Below are positions 1-6,048 of a stretch of DNA of 37,914 nt, piece by piece. Source of the DNA: Treponema sp. (GTDB taxonomy: Bacteria; Spirochaetota; Spirochaetia; Treponematales; Treponemataceae); contig JAGCVK010000073.1 of the NCBI GenBank assembly GCA_017962415.1, positions 1 to 37,914 of the forward strand. Reading direction: 5' to 3'. Under the pieces are notes generated by a model. It searched no databases. It had not been told where the DNA came from and worked only from the letters and a program-made list of their open reading frames with translations. Position numbers and translations under genes: made by a program. How positions within the stretch are numbered: the first letter of the stretch is position 1; every line of letters begins with the position of its first letter.

Positions 1-1
1 G

Positions 2-832
2 GTAGGTAAGCTTGCAGGCCCTGTAGGCAGCTATAACGGCCCTTCTATGATTGTAAAAGACCCTGAGGAACTTGAACGCACTTACACAGAATTCTTAGGT
101 CTTCAGCCTTCTGAATATTCTAACCAGCTTGTTGAGCCTGAGCACGTTCTCCGCCTTCTTCTGGAGATGAATGTTGCCTTTGGAATTATTGCAAACCTGG
201 CAGATGATCTTCGTAACCTTCAGCGTTCAGAAATTGGTGAAGTTTTTGAATACTTTGCTGCAACTCAGGTTGGTTCTTCTACAATGCCACAAAAGCGCAA
301 TCCATGGAACAGCGAGCACGTTAAGTCTTTGTGGAAGGCAATGTGTCCTCGCGTAATTACATTCTATATGGATCAGATTTCAGAACATCAGCGCGACCTT
401 ACAAACTCTGCAAGCCAGCGCTTTATTGCAGATTATGTTTCAGGTTTTACAATGGCCGTTGCTCGTATGAACAGCGTTGTAAAAGGTTTGCAGGCAGATA
501 AAGAAGGTATGGCACGCAATCTTGAAAATGCCGGCGGAAAAGTTCGCGGCGGTGTTTTGGCAGAGCCAGCTTACATTCTTCTTGGCGAAGCAGGTTACAA
601 CGACGGTCACGAAGTTATCCGTAAAATTACTTTGGAAGCAGAGCAGAGCGGAAAAACTTTCTTTGAAGTTCTCAAAACTCACGAAAAAGAATATGCAGAC
701 ATTACAGCTCAGCTCGAAAAGCTCGGCGTAGAAAACCCTGCAAACTTCTTTGAGCATCCTTCAAATTATTGTGGCTTAGCGGCTGTAAAATCAAAGCGCC
801 TTGCTCAGAAGTACCGTGAGCTTTGTAAATAA
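2..832 (+). CDS. purB: Adenylosuccinate lyase, 3' portion (partial)
   Basis: The reading frame is open from base 2, so the gene enters the window from the left and the first in-frame ATG (47) is internal. The product would split adenylosuccinate to AMP and fumarate and SAICAR to AICAR in cytosolic purine synthesis. The fumarase/aspartase superfamily signature is present as SSTMPQKRNP, preceded by GPVGSYNG, and followed by the helical C-terminal part with the conserved QRDLTNSASQR stretch. About 277 residues are visible of an expected 430 to 480. Codon use looks like that of a well expressed gene. It is followed by a strong hairpin terminator and then by an unrelated symporter gene, so it probably ends its transcription unit here. 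Argininosuccinate lyase is less likely because of the residues around the signature loop. Confidence 0.93.
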   Translation, partial: VGKLAGPVGSYNGPSMIVKDPEELERTYTEFLGLQPSEYSNQLVEPEHVLRLLLEMNVAFGIIANLADDLRNLQRSEIGEVFEYFAATQVGSSTMPQKRNPWNSEHVKSLWKAMCPRVITFYMDQISEHQRDLTNSASQRFIADYVSGFTMAVARMNSVVKGLQADKEGMARNLENAGGKVRGGVLAEPAYILLGEAGYNDGHEVIRKITLEAEQSGKTFFEVLKTHEKEYADITAQLEKLGVENPANFFEHPSNYCGLAAVKSKRLAQKYRELCK

Positions 833-913
833 TTCAGAGTGTAAGCGCACCCTATTTTTATTTCAATAAGCAAAAAGTTATGTAATAATTCTTATAAATC
901 TAAAATAAAAAAA

Positions 914-970
914 GGCTCAGCCAATATCTGCACAAGCGAAGCGCGGAAGCCATTGGCTGAGCCTTTTTTT
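914..970 (+). terminator. Intrinsic terminator after purB (long loop)
   Basis: GGCTCAGCCAAT (914-925) pairs perfectly with ATTGGCTGAGCC (952-963), a 12-bp stem. It is preceded by a run of A and followed by a T run, so it could work in both directions. The enclosed 26 nt are longer than a usual terminator loop and contain a small GCG-AAG-CGC mini-hairpin. The rest of the 833-1048 gap shows no gene. Confidence 0.85.
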
Positions 971-1007
971 TATTTTGGATTTTTTTTAGTTATACTAAAA
1001 ATCTGAA

Positions 1008-1021
1008 TGTTTACTAAAACA
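1008..1021. promoter_or_regulatory. Possible operator: 14-bp inverted repeat upstream of the symporter gene
   Basis: TGTTTACTAAAACA is an inverted repeat with 5-bp arms and a 4-bp centre. It lies just upstream of the likely -10 (TATAAA, 1036-1041) and covers the position where a -35 would be. No good -35 is visible, which would fit an activated or repressed promoter. A/T-rich sequence makes chance palindromes common, so this is weak. Confidence 0.3.
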
Positions 1022-1048
1022 TAGTATTTTATTATTATAAATAGCATC

Positions 1049-2608
1049 ATGATAATAAAACTAAGTTTACTAATCGTTTTTTTTGCCATTTTCATCTTAG
1101 TTGGTATTAAATGCCGCACAGTTTCCAGCGATGTAAATGGTTATGTTTTGGGAGGCAGAACCGTAGGTCCCTGGCTCACAGCTTTTGCTTACGGTACATC
1201 ATACTTTTCTGCCGTAATTTTTGTTGGATATGCCGGACAGTTTGGCTGGAACTTTGGTGTTGCTTCAACCTGGATTGGATTGGGAAATGCCTTTATTGGT
1301 TCTCTTATGCCTTGGGCAATTCTTGGACGCCGCACCCGCATTATGACTCAGCATTTGAATTCAAAAACAATGCCAGATTTCTTTGGTCGCCGTTATGAAT
1401 CAAAAGGCTTAAAGGTTGCAGCTTCTGCAATTACATTCTTATTCTTGATTCCTTATACAGCTTCTCTTTTTAATGGTCTTTCGCGATTGTTCCGCATGGC
1501 ATTCAATGTAGATTATTCAGTTTGTGTAATTGTAATGGCTATTTTGACTGCTGTTTATGTAATTGTTGGTGGTTATATGGCAACTGCAGTAAATGATTTT
1601 ATTCAGGGAATTATTATGCTGGTTGGAATTGTTGCTGTAATTCTTGCGGTTCTTTCTAAAAATGGCGGATTTATGCAGTCGCTTGCAATTATGTCAGAAA
1701 TTGAATCTCCAGTTTTAAATGGCGCTTATACATCTTTCTTTGGGCCGCAGCCTTTCTATCTTATGATTGTTGTTCTTTTGACTTCGCTTGGAACTTGGGG
1801 CTTGCCTCAAATGGTTGGAAAATTCTACGCTATAAAAAATGAACGTTCAATCAAAATTGGAACTGTAATTTCTACTTTCTTTGCAATTGTTGTTGCCGGC
1901 GGTTGTTACTTTCTTGGCGGCTTTGGAAGACTTTTCTGCAAACCGGAGCAGGTTAGTGCCGAAGGTTTTGATAGTGTTATTCCTACAATGCTTTCTGGGC
2001 TTGGCGATGTTCTTATTGCTGTAGTTTTGATTCTTGTTCTTTCTGCTTCAATGTCTACTTTGTCTTCTTTGGTTTTGACTTCTAGTTCTACACTTACGCT
2101 CGACTTTATCAATTCAATTAAAAAGAAAAAATCAACTGACAAACAGAATCTTTTGATTATGCGCATATTTGTTGCTATGTTCATTGTTATTTCTGCTGTT
2201 ATTGCAATTGTTCAGGCAAAAAGCCGTGTTACATTTATTGCTCAGTTAATGGGTGTTTCTTGGGGTGCTCTTTCGGGCGCGTTCCTTGCTCCGTTCTTTT
2301 TTGGTCTTTACTGGAAAAAAACAAGTAAGGCCGCTGTTGCAACTTCGTTTACACTTGGTTGTGTTTTGATGATTATTCAGCTTGGAATTTCAATGGGCTT
2401 GATTAAAGTTTCTGGTCCTGTGTTTGGTTTGATTTTTAAGAACTCACTTTATTCGGGCGTGTTCAGTATGCTTTCTTCTTTGATTATTGTGCCAATTGTT
2501 AGTCTTTGTACTGGCAAAACACGGCCTGCAAAAGTAGAAAAAATGTTTGCCTGCTATAATACAACAGTTACTGTGCCGGTAACAAACGTTCTTACAGATG
2601 AAGATTAG
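1049..2608 (+). CDS. Sodium:solute symporter (SSS family)
   Basis: A 519-residue polytopic membrane protein with about 13 hydrophobic segments, the normal length and layout for the solute:sodium symporter (SLC5/PutP/PanF-like) family. The N-terminal segment is followed by YVLGGRTVGPWLTAFAYGTS, the typical SSS first-repeat pattern with a GGR turn and small residues in TM1, and residues near 170 to 195 (VIVGGYMATAVNDFIQG) match the family core. It would import an organic solute together with Na+. The sequence does not let me name the substrate. The start at 1049 has no Shine-Dalgarno sequence; a TATAAA (1036-1041) ends 7 nt before the ATG, so the mRNA may be leaderless. The gene stands alone between two hairpin terminators, so it is probably monocistronic. 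Confidence 0.85.
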   Translation: MIIKLSLLIVFFAIFILVGIKCRTVSSDVNGYVLGGRTVGPWLTAFAYGTSYFSAVIFVGYAGQFGWNFGVASTWIGLGNAFIGSLMPWAILGRRTRIMTQHLNSKTMPDFFGRRYESKGLKVAASAITFLFLIPYTASLFNGLSRLFRMAFNVDYSVCVIVMAILTAVYVIVGGYMATAVNDFIQGIIMLVGIVAVILAVLSKNGGFMQSLAIMSEIESPVLNGAYTSFFGPQPFYLMIVVLLTSLGTWGLPQMVGKFYAIKNERSIKIGTVISTFFAIVVAGGCYFLGGFGRLFCKPEQVSAEGFDSVIPTMLSGLGDVLIAVVLILVLSASMSTLSSLVLTSSSTLTLDFINSIKKKKSTDKQNLLIMRIFVAMFIVISAVIAIVQAKSRVTFIAQLMGVSWGALSGAFLAPFFFGLYWKKTSKAAVATSFTLGCVLMIIQLGISMGLIKVSGPVFGLIFKNSLYSGVFSMLSSLIIVPIVSLCTGKTRPAKVEKMFACYNTTVTVPVTNVLTDED

Positions 2609-2639
2609 TTAAAAACAAATAACTGAAATACAAAAAAAA

Positions 2640-2712
2640 GACCTGGTATTGATGAATTGCCGGCAGTTACTTTAGTGCTGGCATATTTTGAAAGTGTGCC
2701 AGGTCTTTTTTT
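2640..2712. terminator. Bidirectional branched terminator between symporter and btuD
   Basis: GACCTGG (2640-2646) pairs with CCAGGTC (2699-2705), flanked by eight A on the left and seven T on the right, so it can end transcription from both convergent genes. The 52 nt inside hold a second hairpin, TGCCGGCA (2658-2665) with TGCTGGCA (2676-2683, one G-U pair). The core motif CTTTAGTG recurs at the same offset in the terminator at 37107-37178. Confidence 0.82.
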
Positions 2713-2752
2713 ATAGTTTCATTGAATTTTTAAATCAAAAAATCGCGAAAAT

Positions 2753-3502
2753 CTAAAATAAAACTTGTGGAACATTTTGCAGCGGGTGAGTGTATATTTT
2801 TGCCGGCGACGAAAAAGCCTTTGAAAGTTGTGCTTCTGTAAAAATTTGTTCTTTTTTGCCCAAAATTGCAGAGCCGTTACTTAAAAGAAGATAATCGTCT
2901 GCAAAAAATGCTGCTGTGTTTATATCGTGAATTGAAAAAAGAATTGTCTTATTTAGTTTTTTGAGTTCGCGCAAAAACTCTGTTTGGAATGGTAAATCAA
3001 GCTGATTGGCTGGTTCATCAAAAAGCATAAATGGCGTTTTTTGAACAAGCGCTCTTGCAAGGCGGCATTTTTGAAATTCTCCGCCGGAAATATTAAAAAT
3101 ATAGTTTTGAGCAAAATCAAGAATTCCAACTTGTTTTAGAGCCTGATTTACAGCTGAATCTGTTTGCGATTTTGTAAGATGACCAAACGAATAAAGTCCT
3201 GTTTCAACGAATTGCCGAACTGTAAGATTCCAAACGGGATTTTCTGCTTGAAGTAAAAAAGATAGGTTGTGAGCCGCTTCTGCGCGCTTCATTTTAAAAA
3301 CACTTTTTCCGTTAATCAAAATGTCGCCAGAATAATTTAAGCCGGCCGGAATAATTCCCGCCATAAGCGAAAGTAATGTGCTTTTTCCCGAGCCGTTTTT
3401 GCCGCAAAGCGCAGTAAAACTATTATCTTCTAAAGTAAAATTAAGATTTGCGAAAACAGATTTTTTGTCATAAGTTGCCGAAAGATTTTTTACTTGAATC
3501 AT
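2753..3502 (-). CDS. btuD: Cobalamin/iron-complex ABC transporter, ATP-binding protein (BtuD/FecE type)
   Basis: A 249-residue ATPase that would power the importer formed with the two upstream genes. Visible motifs in order are Walker A GKNGSGKS (about residue 35), a Q-loop (SFLLQAENP), the signature NISGGEFQKCRLARAL (ISGGE in place of LSGGQ), Walker B FMLFDEP, and the switch His in SIHDIN. The ATG overlaps the stop of the permease gene by 4 nt, so the two are translationally coupled. It is the last gene of a three-gene unit ending at the bidirectional terminator. The family also serves haem and siderophores; B12 is preferred because of the neighbouring methionine synthase and the binding-protein sequence. 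Confidence 0.85.
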   Translation of the reverse strand: MIQVKNLSATYDKKSVFANLNFTLEDNSFTALCGKNGSGKSTLLSLMAGIIPAGLNYSGDILINGKSVFKMKRAEAAHNLSFLLQAENPVWNLTVRQFVETGLYSFGHLTKSQTDSAVNQALKQVGILDFAQNYIFNISGGEFQKCRLARALVQKTPFMLFDEPANQLDLPFQTEFLRELKKLNKTILFSIHDINTAAFFADDYLLLSNGSAILGKKEQIFTEAQLSKAFSSPAKIYTHPLQNVPQVLF

Positions 3503-4503
3503 AATTTACCGCCGCTCATTTTTACAAGAACTACAATAAAACAAGGAACGCCCACAAGCGATGTAATAATTCCAACCGGAAGTTCAGACGGCGCAACAAC
3601 GGTTCTTGCAAGTGTGTCTGCAATTAGCAAAAGAATTGCTCCATAAATCATACTTTGAAAAATCAAAACTTTATGAAGCGGGCCGTAGATTTTTCGTACA
3701 ATATGCGGCGCAATAAGTCCAACAAAAGAAATAATTCCGCCAGAGCAAACGGCGCAGCTTGCCGCAAGGGAGCCAATAATCAAAATATAATTTCGCAGAT
3801 AATTATAATTCAAACCAAAAGTTTGTGCAGATTCTTCGCCGCAAACAAGAACGTCTAAATGTTTTGCCGAAAATTCAAGTAAAATCAAAGAAATCAACGA
3901 TGGAATTATAAAGGTTTGAAATTCTTTCCAGCCTTTTGCGTTAAAACTTCCTGTTGTCCAAACGTAAAAAGAATGTAAATCAGTTTCGTGAGTCAAAAGG
4001 ATTATAGAAGCAATTGCCGAAAAAAAAGTGCCAACGGCTGTTCCCGAAAGTAAAAGTGTAACGCTGGAATTTCCTCTGAAAATCTTTGAAAATAAAAATA
4101 CGCAGAAAGCCGAAAGCAGCGCTCCTGCAAAAGCAAAAAAAGTTACCGGGCTTAAAAATGAAATTGCAGAAAACGGCAATAAGCCAGATAAAACTGCTCC
4201 AAAAGTTGCGCCCGAACAAACGCCCATAATTCCCGGATCGGCAAGCGGATTTCTAAAAAAGCCTTGAAAGATTGCGCCGGTTCCGCCCAAAAGTGCGCCG
4301 CACATTACGCTAAGCAAAATGCGCGGAAGTCTGATTTTTGTGATAACTATAAAATCAGTTTTTGAACAATTTTTTGCAAAAATCGAAAAAGGCGAAATAA
4401 ATTTTGTTCCAATGCAAAGTGCAAAAATCCCGATTATCACAAGCGCAAAAACTGGCGCTATTTTAAGAAGAATTAAATTGATTTTTGCAGATTTGGTTTT
4501 CAT
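3499..4503 (-). CDS. btuC: Cobalamin/iron-complex ABC transporter permease (BtuC/FecCD family)
   Basis: A 334-residue inner-membrane permease with about ten hydrophobic segments, the usual size for FecCD/BtuC. Family landmarks include the early RLPRILLSVMCGALLGGTGA stretch, FRNPLADPGIMGVCSGA, and near the C-terminus GGIISFVGLIAPHIVRK, the cytoplasmic coupling loop contacting the ATPase. I place the start at the ATG 4503, whose first base overlaps the binding-protein stop (TGATG), with GGAAAGG about 11 nt upstream. A TTG at 4524 is in frame but lies within the upstream gene and is less likely. It would form the translocation path for vitamin B12 with BtuD and BtuF. Confidence 0.87.
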   Translation of the reverse strand: MKTKSAKINLILLKIAPVFALVIIGIFALCIGTKFISPFSIFAKNCSKTDFIVITKIRLPRILLSVMCGALLGGTGAIFQGFFRNPLADPGIMGVCSGATFGAVLSGLLPFSAISFLSPVTFFAFAGALLSAFCVFLFSKIFRGNSSVTLLLSGTAVGTFFSAIASIILLTHETDLHSFYVWTTGSFNAKGWKEFQTFIIPSLISLILLEFSAKHLDVLVCGEESAQTFGLNYNYLRNYILIIGSLAASCAVCSGGIISFVGLIAPHIVRKIYGPLHKVLIFQSMIYGAILLLIADTLARTVVAPSELPVGIITSLVGVPCFIVVLVKMSGGKL

Positions 4504-5342
4504 CAGTTTGTAGAGCCTTTCCAAAAAAGTTTTGCCAGCTTTAAAACTGCATCTGCGCAGCGCGGACTTGAACGAACAAAGCTGTCATCATCTCCCATAA
4601 AGTACATTCCTTTTGGGGCTGCGTATTTTAAAGTTGGCTTTCCGCTGCCCATTCCGTCTCCAGAGTAAAAAATAAAATCTGGGGCTGCATAAAGAACAGC
4701 TTCTTCGCTTACCATTGGATAGGCATTTTCCTGTTCTTCAAAAATATTTTTGCCGCCGGCGTAGTTTATAATATCATTCATAAAAGAATTTTTGCCAATG
4801 CTCATCATTGGAGAATTCCAAACTTCCCAATAAACGGTTGGCCGTTCCAAATCTTTTTTTTGATAAAAGGATTTTGCAAGTGCAAGTTTTTCATTCATTT
4901 CTTTTACAACTTTTGCGGCTTGTTTTTCATGGCCGGTAAGTTTGCCAATTTCAAGAATTTCATTTTTTACATCATTTATACAAGTTGCGTTGGAAATATA
5001 AACGCTAATTCCTAAATCTTTTAAAGGCTGAACAAAATTGTCGTGCATTCCTGCAAAAAGATAAACTAAAGTTGGCTCAAAAGAAATAATTGATTCAAGG
5101 CTGATTGTATTTGCGGCAAAGCCGCCAACAGAAGGCACGTTTTTTGCTTGTGGCGGAAAATCACAAAGGTCTGTTCGAGCAACAAGCTGATCTTGGGCGC
5201 CAATTGCAAAAATAATTTCGGTTGCAGAGGGGCCAAGCGAAACAATTCGCTGCTTTTTATTATCTTTATTGCCTGCAAAAACAAATGCTGTTAATAAAAA
5301 AAGGCTTAAAAATGCGGTTGTTGATTTTTTAAGTGACTTCAT
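4503..5342 (-). CDS. btuF: Periplasmic cobalamin-binding protein (BtuF-like)
   Basis: A 279-residue exported binding protein. Residues 1 to about 23 form a signal peptide (basic KSLKKS, then a hydrophobic core ending FVFAG). The body has the type III binding-protein fold marks: RIVSLGPSATEIIFAIGA at the start, RTDLCDFPP, SLESIISFEPTLVY, and a C-terminal SSPRCADAVLKLA helix that resembles BtuF. It would capture vitamin B12 in the periplasm and deliver it to BtuCD. First gene of the btuFCD unit. The ATG is required for the signal peptide, and the predicted transcription start falls on it (see the shared promoter), so the mRNA is probably leaderless. No room exists for a cobalamin riboswitch. 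Haem or siderophore binding is the alternative. Confidence 0.82.
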   Translation of the reverse strand: MKSLKKSTTAFLSLFLLTAFVFAGNKDNKKQRIVSLGPSATEIIFAIGAQDQLVARTDLCDFPPQAKNVPSVGGFAANTISLESIISFEPTLVYLFAGMHDNFVQPLKDLGISVYISNATCINDVKNEILEIGKLTGHEKQAAKVVKEMNEKLALAKSFYQKKDLERPTVYWEVWNSPMMSIGKNSFMNDIINYAGGKNIFEEQENAYPMVSEEAVLYAAPDFIFYSGDGMGSGKPTLKYAAPKGMYFMGDDDSFVRSSPRCADAVLKLAKLFWKGSTN

Positions 5343-5348
5343 AAATTA

Positions 5349-5400
5349 ACTATAATCAAATATATTGTTTATTGCAACAAAACTTCTAATAGTCTATATT
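5349..5400. promoter_or_regulatory. Divergent promoter pair sharing one palindromic -35 (btuFCD / methionine synthase)
   Basis: TTGCAA (5372-5377) is its own reverse complement. Reading rightward it is followed after exactly 17 nt by TATATT (5395-5400); reading leftward it is followed after exactly 17 nt by TATAGT (5354-5349). Both are near-ideal sigma-70 spacings. The predicted starts are about 5407 (ATG at 5412) and about 5342 (ATG at 5342). Only 69 bp separate the two start codons, so no leader riboswitch fits. Confidence 0.65.
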
Positions 5401-5411
5401 TAAAACCAATA

Positions 5412-6029
5412 ATGATTTCTTTACACAGATTAACTTCCGCAGAAATTGAACCTGATTTTAATGAACTTTACAGATATGCCGGATTTTCAAGACAAAAAAT
5501 CGATGATGTTCAAATTGAAAATCTTGCAAAAACTGCGGTTGCCGAAGTTTCAGAAAAAATGAATTGCCGTTCTGTTTATGCAAAATATTCTCTTGAGTTT
5601 TTGCCGGAAGAAAGAATTTTGTTTGCCGGAAAAGAAATCAAAAGTCATCATCTTATGCTGAATCTGCATGATTGCCACAGCGTTTATTTATTTGCTGCAA
5701 CACTTGGGCCTGGCGTAGATAAATTGATTCAAAAAGAGTCGAGACTTAATCCTGCAAAATCGGTTATGCTTCAGGCCGCGGGCGCAATGTTTATAGAACG
5801 TTATTGCGATTTGTTTCAGGATTTTTTTCGCAAAGAAGAAGGCAAAAATCAAAATCTTCTTAGGCCGCGTTATAGTCCGGGCTTTGGTGATGTTGGCTTG
5901 GATATTCAAAAAATCTTTTTTGAACTTCTTAGCTGCCAGAAAAATCTTGCACTTACACTAAATGATTCTTTGATTATGTCTCCAGAAAAATCTGTAACAG
6001 CCTTTGTGGGCGTTTATAATCAAAATTAA
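5412..6029 (+). CDS. Stand-alone B12-dependent methionine synthase reactivation-domain protein
   Basis: A 205-residue protein homologous to the C-terminal activation (SAM-binding) domain of MetH, here as a separate gene just before a MetH that lacks it. The key stretch is RPRYSPGFGDVGLDIQKIFF (about residues 150 to 170), matching the RxxPGY/F SAM-binding motif, followed by LALTLNDSLIMSPEKSVTAFVG, the equivalent of the TxSxxMxPxxSVSG end of the domain. The N-terminal third matches the short anaerobe-type version. It should help reductively re-methylate cob(II)alamin that forms when MetH is oxidised. The ATG lies 11 nt after a -10 with no Shine-Dalgarno sequence. The stop is 19 nt before metH, so the two are one operon. 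Confidence 0.85.
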   Translation: MISLHRLTSAEIEPDFNELYRYAGFSRQKIDDVQIENLAKTAVAEVSEKMNCRSVYAKYSLEFLPEERILFAGKEIKSHHLMLNLHDCHSVYLFAATLGPGVDKLIQKESRLNPAKSVMLQAAGAMFIERYCDLFQDFFRKEEGKNQNLLRPRYSPGFGDVGLDIQKIFFELLSCQKNLALTLNDSLIMSPEKSVTAFVGVYNQN

Positions 6030-6048
6030 AAAAGGAAGTATTTTTTTT

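Noticed and set aside
5343..5411. Possible cobalamin riboswitch between btuF and the MetH-reactivation gene
   Set aside because: The gap has only 69 bp, is filled by the promoter pair, and has no B12-box-like sequence.
6004..6048. Upstream in-frame ATG of metH (6004)
   Set aside because: It lies inside the previous gene, has no Shine-Dalgarno sequence, and the extra residues are foreign to the MetH family; ATG 6049 has GGAAG at a good distance.
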